DNA of 64,000 bases from Bimastos eiseni (lineage: Eukaryota; Annelida; Clitellata; Crassiclitellata; Lumbricidae): the NCBI GenBank assembly GCA_959347315.1, contig OY365810.1, positions 31,102,908 through 31,166,907 of the forward strand, read 5' to 3'. The notes under the pieces were generated by a model. It was not told where the DNA came from. It did no database searches and worked only from the letters and a program-made list of their open reading frames with translations. This document shows positions 47,536 through 61,600 of the stretch, piece by piece. Made by a program: the position numbers and the translations under genes. How positions within the stretch are numbered: position 1 is the stretch's first letter; each line of letters opens with the position of its first letter.

Positions 47536-47807
47536 TTATTCTGGCAAGTCTGGATTCGTAATTGGAAGCCCAAATCAAATTACAAAAACTTATATATGGA
47601 TACATATATTATACATGGTAAAATACAGTTGCTTTCTTATATTAATTGGGAGCTTGTAGGCAAACTTGGTAAGAATACCGATGGTTTTTGATATTTTGTT
47701 ACAGATATAGTTTATATGGGGCTTCCATGTTATGAATTGGTCTACGTATACGCCCAAAAATCGTGCATTTTCAACTTGGTTTATAGGGGTGCCATTTATA
47801 AAAATGT

Positions 47808-48987
47808 TTAAGCTAGATGGCTTGTCCTTCTTGTGTGTTTGGAATAATATGTAATTGGTTTTTCAACGTTAAGAGTAAGCTTATTTGCTACGAACCAATC
47901 GGCAACTTTATCGAGTTCCAAATTTAGAGTGTCTATAAGCGTCTGGTAGGAAGCATGAGAATAAAACAAATTTGTATCATCAGCAAATAGTATCATATAG
48001 ATGGTGTTGGAAATTGAAGCAAGGTCGTTAATATAAATCAGAAACAACAGTGGTCCAAGATTAGATCCCTGGGGTACTCCATAACTGGTTAACAATAAAT
48101 CAGAGGTGTGTCCATTACAAAAGACTCTTTGAGATCTATTTTTGAAATAGCTCTCAAACCATCTCAACGGGGTACCCCTTATGCCATAGGGCTCAAGCTT
48201 TTTTAACAGTATAATGTGGTTTACTGTGTCGAATGCTTTGGCCAAATCCAGCAGGACCTCCACAGTGTGTATTCCTTGTTATCAATAGCTTTAGAAAGTA
48301 ATTCTTCAGTACCCAGTAGGGCCATAAAAGAGGAGTGTCCGGCTCGGAAACCATGTTGAGTTTGATGTAAGATTTGTAAGGAATTGATATAGGAGCTTAA
48401 TCTTACATGCATAATTTTGTCAAGGAACTTAGCAAAATAGGGCAAAATTGAAATTGGTCGATAATTAGTTATGTTTTCTTAACTACCCTTTTTAAAAACC
48501 GGAATTACTATTGCAAGTTTTGCTTGATTTGGTACCTTGCCATTCCTTAAAGAACAGTTGAAGACATCGGCCAAAATAGGGGCAATAAGGTCAATGTTTG
48601 GAGTGGCAATGTATGGATCAATACCATCGCAGCCTTTAGTGTGGGTTTTTTAAGATCCCGACTTATATCCATGATCTCAGACGAAGAGGTCATAATCAGT
48701 CCCATAGAACCCAACTGGGATGGTGGAATAAATTGGTCAAACGTTGTCGAGGAGGTAGGGATATTTTTATCTAGATCACTTGCAATGCTCGTGAAGTATG
48801 CATTAAAGTTATCAGCTCTAGATTGCGGATCGGTAATGGTCTGGTTATTTAGGTCCAAGTAGTCAATTTTTGAGTCTTTAGGAGCCGACTTTAAAATGGT
48901 TCTTATAAGGGACCAGGTTTGTTTAAGATCATTGCTGTATTTTAAAAATTCTGATTCGTAATAGTTTTTTTCAGCAATAAGTTTCAA
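47808..48987 (-). pseudogene. LINE reverse transcriptase domain (broken)
   Basis: Three segments in two or more frames: 48987-48547 (pre-RT linker with SRADNFNAYFTSIASDL), 48445-48221 (QHGFRAGHSSFMALL, RT motif 2) and 48263-47808 (LDLAKAFDTVNH, GVPQGSNLGPLLF and FADDTN, the catalytic palm motifs). A frame change near 48250 breaks the protein just before the AFD motif, although catalytic residues are still visible. The FADDT signature and the C-terminal region fit the CR1/L2/Jockey group of non-LTR elements. Confidence 0.85.
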
Positions 48988-49103
48988 AGACTTGAACCTA
49001 TTCCGAAAGGCAGTGAATTTTTTCTTGTTGAATTCTGTAGGGTTTTTGTGAAACTTTTTATACAGGGAATTCTTTTTGGAGCACGACTTTTAAAGCGCAG
49101 AGG

Positions 49104-49594
49104 TCATGGCTGCTTGCATTTTTTACCTCTAGCCGAGCAAGAGTGAGAAAGAGGAAACGCTAGATCATAGTTACCTTTATACAAAGAAAGAAAAGTGTCG
49201 TAGGCCTCCTCTGTTTTGTTTGAGTTACACAAGTTGGAGATCGGTGACCAGTCAGTGGTAGTGAGATACTCTCGAAACAAATCATGTTTGTCCCTTGTTA
49301 TTTTTCTAGTAAGTTTAATGGGTTGAGAGTGCAATTTAGGAGTTTTAGAAGAAAATCGGGCGTATCTGGGAAGGTGATCCGAAATGTCAGCAACCAAAAT
49401 AGCTGAGTTTATGAGACTATGGGGAGAATTCGTAAATATGTTGTCAATAAGTGTTGCTGACCGGATATATCAATCCTAGTGGGTTTTGTGATAACCGGAA
49501 TAAAGTGATTAGAAACAAGGTTTTTATAAAATATATTCGTGTCAGTGTGTTGGGATGATTTTAAAAGATCAATGTTCAAATCTCCTGCAAGCAT
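49104..49594 (-). pseudogene. LINE endonuclease domain, C-terminal part (frameshifted)
   Basis: The minus strand encodes GDLNIDLLK and PTRIDISG, then a frame change, then TLIDNIFTNSP and ADISDHLP. GDxN and SDH are the hallmark motifs of APE-like endonucleases that nick the target for LINE retrotransposition. The first half of the domain is absent because the element is truncated at about 49673. A linker follows (KLTRKITRDKHDLFREYL) with no catalytic role. Confidence 0.75.
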
Positions 49595-49673
49595 AACCTT
49601 CCTAGTCCGATGGTTTAATTTTCTAAGCAGTTCATCAATGTCTTCATTAAATTAGACAAGATTTGCTGTTTCC

Positions 49674-52600
49674 ATTTTTTGCTATTGTATTGGCAGAAGT
49701 GAAGATATCTATGCAGAAGTTTGATGCCAATAGGTCCTCAGAGATGCTTGATAAATACTATTTGGTTTGGATCATGTCAAGTTTCTCGATAAAAAGTCAG
49801 TGAACCCGGGTTCATCGTGATTTTCCCAAATAATGAAACCTTGATTTTTTGCTATTGTATTGGAAGAAGTAAAGATATCTATGGAGAATTTTGATGCCAA
49901 TAGGTCCTCACAGATGCTTGATAAATATTATTTAGTTTGGATCATGTCAAGTTTCTCGATAAAAAGTCAGTGAACCCGGGTTATTCATGATTTTCCCAAA
50001 TAATGAAACCTTGATTTTTTGCTATTGTATTGGAAGAAGTGAAGATATCTATGGAGAATTTTGATGCCAATAGGTCCTCACAGATGCTTGATAAATATTA
50101 TTTGGTTTGGATCATGTCAAGTTTTTCTATAAAAAGTCAGTGAACCCGGGTTCATCGTGATTTTCCCAAATAATGAAACCTTGATTTTTTGCTATTGTAT
50201 TGGAAGAAGTGAAGATATCTATGGAGAATTTTGATGCCAATAGGACCTCACAGATGCTTGATAAATATTATTTGGTTTGGATCATGTCAAGTTTTTCTAT
50301 AAAAAGTCAGTGAACCCGGGTTCATCGTGATTTTCCCAAATAATGAAACCTTGATTTTTTGCTATTGTATTGGAAAAAGTGAAGATATCTATGGAGAATT
50401 TTGATGCCAATAGGTCCTCACAGATGCTTGACAAATATTATTTGGTTTGGATCATGTCAAGTTTCTCGATAAAAAGTCAGTGAACCCGGGTTCATCGTGA
50501 TTTTCCCAAATAATGAAACCTTGATTTTTTGCTATTGTATTGGAAAAAGTGAAGATATCTATGGAGAATTTTGATGCCAATAGGTCCTCACAGATGCTTG
50601 ACAAATATTATTTGGTTTGGATCATGTCAAGTTTCTCGATAAAAAGTCAGTGAACCCGGGTTCATCGTGATTTTCCCAAATAATGAAACCTTGATTTTTT
50701 GCTATTGTATTGGAAGAAGTGAAGATATCTATGGAGAATTTTGATGCCAATAGGTCCTCACAGATGCTTGATAAATATTATTTGGTTTGGATCATGTCAA
50801 GTTACTCGATAGAAAGTCAGTGAACCCGGGTTCATTGTGATTTTCCCAAATAATGAAACCTTGATTTTTTGCTATTGTATTGGTAGAAGTGAAGATATCT
50901 ATGGAGAATTTTGATGCCAATAGGTCCTCAGAGAAGCTTGATAAATATTATTTGGTTTGGAGCATGTCAAGTTTCTTGATAAAAAGTCAGTGAACCCGGG
51001 TTCATCGTGATTTTCCCAAATAATGAAACCTTGATTTTTTGCTATTGTATTGGAAGAAGTGAAGATATCTATGGAGAATTTTGATGCCAATAGGACCTCA
51101 CAGATGCTTGATAAATATTATTTGTTTTGGATCATGTCAAGTTTTTCTATAAAAAGTCAGTGAACCCGGGTTCATCGTGATTTTCCCAAATAATGAAACC
51201 TTGATTTTTTGCTATTGTATTGGAAGAAGTGAAGATATCTATGGAGAATTTTGATGCCAATAGGTCCTCACAGATGCTTGATAAATATTATTTGGTTTGG
51301 ATCATGTCAAGTTACTCGATAGAAAGTCAGTGAACCCGGGTTCATCGTGATATTCCCAAACAATGAGACCTTGATTTTTTGCTATTGTATTGGAAGAAGT
51401 GAAGATATCTATGGAGAATTTTGATACCAATAGGTCCTCACAGATGCTTGATAAATATTATTTGGTTTGGATCATGTCAAGTTACTCGATAGAAAGTCAG
51501 TGAACCCGGGTTCATTGTGATTTTCCCAAATAATGAAACCTTGATTTTTTGCTATTGTATTGGTAGAAGTGAAGATATCTATGGAGAATTTTGATGCCAA
51601 TAGGTCCTCAGAGAAGCTTGATAAATATTATTTGGTTTGGAGCATGTCAAGTTTCTTGATAAAAAGTCAGTGAACCCGGGTTCATCGTGATTTTCCCAAA
51701 TAATGAAACCTTGATTTTTTGCTATTGTATTGGAAGAAGTGAAGATATCTATGGAGAATTTTGATGCCAATAGGACCTCACAGATGCTTGATAAATATTA
51801 TTTGGTTTGGATCATGTCAAGTCTCTTGATAAAAATGTCAGTGAACCCGGGTTCATCGTGATTTTCCCAAATAATGAAACCTTGATTTTTTGCTATTGTA
51901 TTGGAAGAAGTGAAGATATCTATGAAGAAGTTTGATGCCAATAGGTCCTCACAGATGCTTGATAAATATTATTTAGTTTGGATCATGTCAAGTTTTTCTA
52001 TAAAAAGTCAGTGAACCCGGGTTCATCGTGATTTTCCCAAATAATGAAACCTTGATTTTTTGCTATTGTCTTGGAAGAAGTGAAGATATCTATGGAGAAT
52101 TTTGATGCCAATAGGACCTCACAGATGCTTGATAAATATTATTTGGTTTGGATCATGTCAAGTTTTTCTATAAAAAGTCAGTGAACCCGGGTTCATCGTG
52201 ATTTTCCCAAATAATGAAACCTTGATTTTTTGCTATTGTATTGGAAAAAGTGAAGATATCTATGGAGAAGTTTGATGCCAATAGGTCCTCACAGATGCTT
52301 GATAAATATTATTTAGTTTGGATCATGTCAAGTTTTTCTATAAAAAGTCAGTGAACCCGGGTTCATCGTGATTTTCCCAAATAATGAAACCTTGATTTTT
52401 TGCTATTGTATTGGAAGAAGTGAAGATATCTATGGAGAATTTTGATGCCAATAGGACCTCACAGATGCTTGATAAATATTATTTGGTTTGGATCATGTCA
52501 AGTTTTTCTATAAAATGTCAGTGAACCCGGGTTCATCGTGATTTTCCCAAATAATGAAACCTTGATTTTTTGCTATTGTATTGGAAAAAGTGAAGATATC

Positions 52601-55600
52601 TATGGAGAATTTTGATGCCAATAGGTCCTCACAGATGCTTGACATATATTATTTGGTTTGGATCATGTCAAGTTTCGCGATAAAAAGTCAGTGAACCCGG
52701 GTTCATCGTGATTTTCCCAAATAATGAAACCTTGATTTTTTGCTATTGTATTGGAAGAAGTGAAGATATCTATGGAGAATTTTGATGCCAATAGGTCCTC
52801 ACAGATGCTTGATAAATATTATTTGGTTTGGATCATGTCAAGTTACTCGATAGAAAGTCAGTGAACCCGGGTTCATCGTGATATTCCCAAACAATGAGAC
52901 CTTGATTTTTTGCTATTGTATTGGAAGAAGTGAAGATATCTATGGAGAATTTTGATGCCAATAGGTCCTCACAGATGCTTGATAAATATTATTTGGTTTG
53001 GGTCATGTCAAGTTACTCGATAGAAAGTCAGTGAACCCGGGTTCATTGTGATTTTCCCAAATAATGAAACCTTGATTTTTTGCTATTGTATTGGTAGAAG
53101 TGAAGATATCTATGGAGAATTTTGATGCCAATAGGTCCTCAGAGAAGCTTGATAAATATTATTTGGTTTGGAGCATGTCAAGTTTCTTGATAAAAAGTCA
53201 GTGAACCCGGGTTCATCGTGATTTTCCCAAATAATGAAACCTTGATTTTTTGCTATTGTATTGGAAGAAGTGAAGATATCTATGGAGAATTTTGATGCCA
53301 ATAGGACCTCACAGATGCTTGATAAATATTATTTGTTTTGGATCATGTCAAGTTTTTCTATAAAAAGTCAGTGAACCCGGGTTCATCGTGATTTTCCCAA
53401 ATAATGAAACCTTGATTTTTTGCTATTGTATTGGAAGAAGTGAAGATATCTATGGAGAATTTTGATGCCAATAGGACCTCACAGATGCTTGATAAATATT
53501 ATTTGGTTTGGATCATGTCAAGTCTCTTGATAAAAATGTCAGTGAACCCGGGTTCATCGTGATTTTCCCAAATAATGAAACCTTGATTTTTTGCTATTGT
53601 ATTGGAAGAAGTGAAGATATCTATGGAGAATTTTGATGCCAATAGGACCTCACAGATGCTTGATAAATATTATTTGGTTTGGATCATGTCAAGTTTTTCT
53701 ATAAAAAGTCAGTGAACCTCACAGTGAACCTCACAGATGCTTGATAAATATTATTTGGTTTGGATCATGTCAAGTCTCTTGATAAAAATGTCAGTGAACC
53801 CGGGTTCATCGTGATTTTCCCAAATAATGAAACCTTGATTTTTTGCTATTGTATTGGAAGAAGTGAAGATATCTATGAAGAAGTTTGATGCCAATAGGTC
53901 CTCACAGATGCTTGATAAATATTATTTGGTTTGGACCATGTCAAGTTACTCGATAGAAAGTCAGTGAACCCGTGTTCATCATGATTTTCCCAAATAATGA
54001 AACCTTGATTTTTTGCTATTGTATTGGAAGAAGTGAAGATATCTATGGAGAATTTTGATGCCAATAGGTCCTCACAGTTGCTTGATAAATATTATTTGGT
54101 TTAGATCATGTCAAGTTACTCGATAGAAAGTCAGTGAACCCGGGTTCATCGTGATTTTCTCAAATAATGAAACCTTGATTTTTTGCTATTGTATTGGAAG
54201 AAGTGAAGATATCTATGGAGAATTTTGATGCCAATAGGACCTCACAGATGCTTGATAAATATTATTTGGTTTGGATCATGTCAAGTCTCTTGATAAAAAT
54301 GTCAGTGAACCCGGGTTCATCGTGATTTTCCCAAATAATGAAACCTTGATTTTTTGCTATTGTATTGGAAGAAGTGAAGATATCTATGAAGAAGTTTGAT
54401 GCCAATAGGTCCTCACAGATGCTTGATAAATATTATTTAGTTTGGATCATGTCAAGTTTTTCTATAAAAAGTCAGTGAACCCGGGTTCATCGTGATTTTC
54501 CCAAATAATGAAACCTTGATTTTTTGCTATTGTATTGGAAAAAGTGAAGATATCTATGGAGAATTTTGATGCCAATAGGTCCTCACAGATGCTTGACAAA
54601 TATTATTTGGTTTGGATCATGTCAAGTTTCTCGATAAAAAGTCAGTGAACCCGGGTTCATCGTGATTTTCCCAAATAATGAAATCTTGATTTTTTGCTAT
54701 TGTATTGGAAGAAGTGAAGATATCTATGGAGAATTTTGATGCCAATAGGTCCTCACAGATGCTTGATAAATATTATTTGGTTTGGATCATGTCAAGTTAC
54801 TCGATAGAAAGTCAGTGAACCCGGGTTCATCGTGATATTCCCAAACAATGAGACCTTGATTTTTTTATTGTATTGGTAGAAGTGATGATATCTATAGAGA
54901 ATTTTGATGCCAATAGGTCCTCAGAGAAGCTTGATAAATATTATTTGGTTTGGAGCATGTCAAGTTTCTTGATAAAAAGTCAGTGAACCCGGGTTCATCG
55001 TTATTTTCCCAAATAATGAAACCTTGATTTTTTGCTATTGTATTGGAAGAAGTGAAGATATCTATGGAGAATTTTGATGCCAATAGGACCTCACAGATGC
55101 TCGATAAATATTATTTGTTTTGGATCATGTCAAGTTTTTCTATAAAAAGTCAGTGAACCCGGGTTCATCGTGATTTTCCCAAATAATGAAACCTTGATTT
55201 TTTGCTATTGTATTGGAAGAAGTGAAGATATCTATGGAGAATTTTGATGCCAATAGGACCTCACAGATGCTTGATAAATATTATTTGGTTTGGATCATGT
55301 CAAGTCTCTTGATAAAAATGTCAGTGAACCCGGGTTCATCGTGATTTTCCCAAATAATGAAACCTTGATTTTTTGCTATTGTATTGGAAGAAGTGAAGAT
55401 ATCTATGAAGAAGTTTGATGCCAATAGGTCCTCACAGATGCTTGATAAATATTATTTAGTTTGGATCATGTCAAGTTTCTCGATAAAAAGTCAGTGAACC
55501 CGGGTTCATCGTGATTTTCCCAAATAATGAAACCTTGATTTTTTGCTATTGTATTGGAAGAAGTAAAGATATCTATGGAGAATTTTGATGCCAATAGGTC

Positions 55601-58600
55601 CTCAGAGATGCTTGATAAATACTATTTGGTTTGGATCATGTCAAGTTTCTCGATAAAAAGTCAGTGAACCCGGGTTCATCGTGATTTTCCCAAATAATGA
55701 AACCTTGATTTTTTGCTATTGTATTGGAAGAAGTGAAGATATCTATGGAGAATTTTGATGCCAATAGGTCCTCAGAGATGCTTGATAAATACTATTTGGT
55801 TTGGATCATGTCAAGTTTCTCGATAAAATGTCAGTGAACCCGGGTTCATCGTGATTTTCCCAAATAATGAAACCTTGATTTTTTGCTATTGTATTGGAAG
55901 AAGTAAAGATATCTATGGAGAATTTTGATGCCAATAGGTCCTCACAGATGCTTGATAAATATTATTTGGTTTGGATCATGTCAAGTTTTACTATAAAAAG
56001 TCAGTGAACCCGGGTTCATCGTGATTTTCCCAAATAATGAAACCTTGATTTTTTGCTATTGTATTGGAAGAAGTGAAGATATCTATGGAGAATTTTGATG
56101 CCAATAGGACCTCACAGATGCTTGATAAATATTATTTTGTTTGGATCATGTCAAGTTACTCGATAGAAAGTCAGTGAACCCGGGTTCATCGTGATTTTCC
56201 CAAATAATGAAACCTTGATTTTTTGCTATTGTATTGGAAGAAGTGAAGATATCTATGGAGAATTTTGATGCCAATAGGACCTCACAGATGCTTGATAAAT
56301 ATTATTTGGTTTGGATCATGTCAAGTTTTTCTATAAAAAGTCAGTGAACCCGGGTTCATCGTGATTTTCCCAAATAATGAAACCTTGATTTTTTGCTATT
56401 GTATTGGAAGAAGTGAAGATATCTATGGAGAATTTTGATGCCAATAGGACCTCACAGATGCTTGATAAATATTATTTGGTTTGGATCATGTCAAGTTTTT
56501 CTATAAAAAGTCAGTGAACCCGGGTTCATCGTGATTTTCCCAAATAATGAAACCTTGATTTTTTGCTATTGTATTGGAAGAAGTGAAGATATCTATGGAG
56601 AATTTTGATGCCAATAGGTCCTCACAGATGCTTGACAAATATTATTTGGTTTGGATCATGTCAAGTTTCTCGATAAAAAGTCAGTGAACCCGGGTTCATC
56701 GTGATTTTCCCAAATAATGAAACCTTGATTTTTTGCTATTGTATTGGAAGAAGTGAAGATATCTATGGAGAATTTTGATGCCAATAGGACCTCACAGATG
56801 CTTGATAAATATTATTTGGTTTGGATCATGTCAAGTTACTCGATAGATAGTCAGTGAACCCGGGTTCATCGTGATATTCCCAAACAATGAGACCTTGATT
56901 TTTTGCTATTGTATTGGAAGAAGTGAAGATATCTATGGAGAATTTTGATGCCAATAGGTCCTCACTGATGCTTGATAAATATTATTTGGTTTGGATCATG
57001 TCAAGTTACTCGATAGAAAGTCAGTGAACCCGGGTTCATTGTGATTTTCCCAAATAATGAAACCTTGATTTTTTGCTTTTGTATTGGTAGAAGTGAAGAT
57101 ATCTATGGAGAATTTTGATGCCAATAGGTCCTCAGAGAAGCTTGATAAATATTATTTGGTTTGGAGCATGTCAAGTTTCTTGATAAAAAGTCAGTGAACC
57201 CGGGTTCATCGTGATTTTCCCAAATAATGAAACCCTGATTTTTTGCTATTGTATTGGAAGAAGTGAAGATATCTATGGACAATTTTGATGCCAATAGGAC
57301 CTCACAGATGCTTGATAAATATTATTTGGTTTGGATCATGTCAAGTCTCTTGATAAAAATGTCAGTGAACCCGGGTTCATCGTGATTTTCCCAAATAATG
57401 AAACCTTGATTTTTTGCTATTGTATTGGAAGAAGTGAAGATATCTATGGAGAAGTTTGATGCCAATAGGTCCTCACAGATGCTTGATAAATATTATTTAG
57501 TTTGGATCATGTCAAGTTTTTCTATAAAAAGTCAGTGAAACCGGGTTCATCGTGATTTTCCCAAATAATGAAACCTTGATTTTTTGCTATTGTATTGGAA
57601 AAAGTGAAGATATCTATGGAGAATTTTGATGCCAATAGGTCCTCACAGATGCTTGACAAATATTATTTGGTTTGGATCATGTCAAGTTTCTCGATAAAAA
57701 GTCGGTGAACCCGGGTTCATCGTGATTTTCACAAATAATGAAACCTTGATTTTTTGCTATTGTATTGGAAGAAGTGAAGATATCTATGGAGAATTTTGAT
57801 GCCAATAGGTCCTCACAGATGCTTGATAAATATTATTTGGTTTGGATCATGTCAAGTTACTCGATAGAAAGTCAGTGAACCCGGGTTCATTGTGATTTTC
57901 CCAAATAATGAAACCTTGATTTTTTGCTATTGTATTGGTAGAAGTGAAGATATCTATAGAGAATTTTGATGCCAATAGGTCCTCAGAGAAGCTTGATAAA
58001 TATTATTTGGTTTGGAGCATGTCAAGTTTCTTGATAAAAAGTCAGTGAACCCGGGTTCATCGTGATTTTCCCAAATAATGAAACCTTGATTTTTTGCTAT
58101 TGTATTGGAAGAAGTGAAGATATCTATGGAGAATTTTGATGCCAATAGGTCCTCACAGATGCTTGATAAATACTATTTGGTTTCGATCATGTCAAGTTTC
58201 TCGATAAAAAGTCAGTGAAACCGGGTTCATCGTGATTTTCCCAAATAATGAAACCTTGATTTTTTGCTATTGTATTGGAAAAAGTGAAGATATCTATGGA
58301 GAATTTTGATGCCAATAGGTCCTCACAGATGCTTGACAAATATTATTTGGTTTGGATCATGTCAAGTTTCTCGATAAAAAGTCGGTGAACCCGGGTTCAT
58401 CGTGATTTTCACAAATAATGAAACCTTGATTTTTTGCTATTGTATTGGAAGAAGTGAAGATATCTATGGAGAATTTTGATGCCAATAGGTCCTCACAGAT
58501 GCTTGATAAATATTATTTGGTTTGGATCATGTCAAGTTACTCGATAGAAAGTCAGTGAACCCGGGTTCATTGTGATTTTCCCAAATAATGAAACCTTGAT

Positions 58601-61600
58601 TTTTTGCTATTGTATTGGTAGAAGTGAAGATATCTATAGAGAATTTTGATGCCAATAGGTCCTCAGAGAAGCTTGATAAATATTATTTGGTTTGGAGCAT
58701 GTCAAGTTTCTTGATAAAAAGTCAGTGAACCCGGGTTCATTGTGATTTTCCCAAATAATGAAACCTTGATTTTTTGCTATTGTATTGGAAGAAGTGAAGA
58801 TATCTATGGAGAATTTTGATGCCAATAGGTCCTCACAGATGCTTGATAAATACTATTTGGTTTCGATCATGTCAAGTTTCTCGATAAAAAGTCAGTGAAC
58901 CCGGGTTCATCGTGATTTTCCCAAATAATGAAACCTTGATTTTTTGCTATTGTATTGGAAGAAGTGAAGATATCTATGGAGAAGTTTGATGCCAATAGGT
59001 CCTCACAGATGCTTGATAAATATTATTTAGTTTGGATCATGTCAAGTTTTTCTATAAAAAGTCAGTGAACCCGGGTTCATCGTGATTTTCCCAAATAATG
59101 AAACCTTGATTTTTTGCTATTGTATTGGAAAAAGTGAAGATATCTATGGAGAATTTTGATGCCAATAGGTCCTCACAGATGCTTGACAAATATTATTTGG
59201 TTTGGATCATGTCAAGTTTCTCGATAAAAAGTCGGTGAACCCGGGTTCATCGTGATTTTCCCAAATAATGAAACCTTGATTTTTTGCTATTGTATTGGAA
59301 GAAGTGAAGATATCTATGGAGAATTTTGATGCCAATAGGTCCTCACAGATGCTTGATAAATATTATTTGGTTTGGATCATGTCAAGTTACTCGATAGAAA
59401 GTCAGTGAACCCGGGTTCATTGTGATTTTCCCAAATAATGAAACCTTGATTTTTTGCTATTGTATTGGTAGAAGTAAAGATATCTATAGAGAATTTTGAT
59501 GCCAATAGGTCCTCAGAGAAGCTTGATAAATATTATTTGGTTTGGAGCATGTCAAGTTTCTTGATAAAAAGTCAGTGAACCCGGGTTCATCGTGATTTTC
59601 CCAAATAATGAAACCTTGATTTTTTGCTATTGTATTGGAAGAAGTGAAGATATCTTTGGAGAATTTTGATGCCAATAGGTCCTCACAGATGCTTGATAAA
59701 TACTATTTGGTTTCGATCATGTCAAGTTTCTCGATAAAAAGTCAGTGAACCCGGGTTCATCGTGATTTTCCCAAATAATGAAACCTTGATTTTTTGCTAT
59801 TGTATTGGAAGAAGTGAAGATATCTATGAAGAAGTTTGATGCCAATAGGTCCTCACAGATGCTTGATAAATATTATTTAGTTTGGATCATGTCAAGTTTT
59901 TCTATAAAAAGTCAGTGAACCCGGGTTCATCGTGATTTTCCCAAATAATGAAACCTTGATTTTTGCTATTGTATTGGAAAAAGTGAAGATATCTATGGAG
60001 AATTTTGATGCCAATAGGTCCTCACAGATGCTTGATAAATATTATTTGGTTTGGATCATGTCAAGTTACTCGATAGAAAGTCAGTGAACCCGGGTTCATT
60101 GTGATTTTCCCAAATAATGAAACCTTGATTTTTTGCTATTGTATTGGTAGAAGTGATGATATCTATAGAGAATTTTGATGCCAATAGGTCCTCAGAGAAG
60201 CTTGATAAATATTATTTGGTTTGGAGCATGTCAAGTTTCTTGATAAAAAGTCAGTGAACCCGGGTTCATCGTGATTTTCCCAAATAATGAAACCTTGTTT
60301 TTTTTGCTATTGTATTGGAAGAAGTGAAGATATCTATGGAGAATTTTGATGCCAATAGGACCTCACAGATGCTCGATAAATATTATTTGTTTTGGATCAT
60401 GTCAAGTTTTTCTATAAAAAGTCAGTGAACCCGGGTTCATCGTGATTTTCCCAAATAATGAAACCTTGATTTTTTGCTATTGTATTGGAAGAAGTGAAGA
60501 TATCTATGGAGAATTTTGATGCCAATAGGACCTCACAGATGCTTGATAAATATTATTTGGTTTGGATCATGTCAAGTCTCTTGATAAAAATGTCAGTGAA
60601 CCCGGGTTCATCGTGATTTTCCCAAATAATGAAACCTTGATTTTTTGCTATTGTATTGGAAGAAGTGAAGATATCTATGAAGAAGTTTGATGCCAATAGG
60701 TCCTCACAGATGCTTGATAAATATTATTTAGTTTGGATCATGTCAAGTTTCTCGATAAAAAGTCAGTGAACCCGGGTTCATCGTGATTTTCCCAAATAAT
60801 GAAACCTTGATTTTTTGCTATTGTATTGGAAGAAGTAAAGATATCTATGGAGAATTTTGATGCCAATAGGTCCTTACAGATGCTTGATAAATATTATTTG
60901 GTTTGGATCATGTCAAGTTTCTCGATAAAAAGTCAGTGAACCCGTGTTCATCATGATTTTCCCATATAATGAAACCTTGATTTTTTGCTATTGTATTGGA
61001 AGAAGTGAAGATATCTATGGAGAATTTTTATGCCAATAGGACCTCACAGAAGCTTCACAAATATTATTTGGTTTGGGTCATGTCAAGTTTCTCGATAAAA
61101 AGTCAGTGAACCCGGGTTCATCGTGATTTTCCCAAATAATGAAACCTTGACTTTTTGCAATTGTATTGGAAGAAGTGAAGATATCTATGGAGAATTTTGA
61201 TGCCAATAGGTCCTCACAGATGCTTGATAAATATTATTTGGTTTGGATCATGTCAAGTTACTCGATAAAAAGTCAGTGAACCCGGGTTCATCGTGATTTT
61301 CCCAAATAATGAAACCTTGATTTTTTGCTATTGTATTGGAAGAAGTGAAGATATCTATGGAGAATTTTGATGCCAATAGGTCCTCACAGTTGCTTGATAA
61401 ATATTATTTGGTTTGGATCATGTCAAGTTACTCGATAGAAAGTCAGTGAACCCGGGTTCATCGTGATTTTCCCAAATAATGAAACCTTGATTTTTTGCTA
61501 TTGTATTGGAAGAAGTGAAGATATCTATGGAGAATTTTGATGCCAATAGGTCCTCACAGATGCTTGATAAATATTATTTGGTTTGGATCATGTCAAGTTT

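Larger units (their letters stand above)
46526..49673 (-). mobile_element. 5'-truncated CR1/L2/Jockey-type LINE inserted in the satellite array
   Basis: Reading from 49.67 kb leftward: partial AP-endonuclease, linker, reverse transcriptase, C-terminal region, 3' tail. The 3' end (46526-46560) carries AATAAA followed by a short TTGACT repeat on the minus strand, typical of non-LTR elements with microsatellite tails. The 5' part of the endonuclease and any ORF1 are missing. Frameshifts and stops interrupt the reading frame several times, so it cannot move on its own. It is bounded on both sides directly by 170-bp satellite monomers. Confidence 0.85.
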
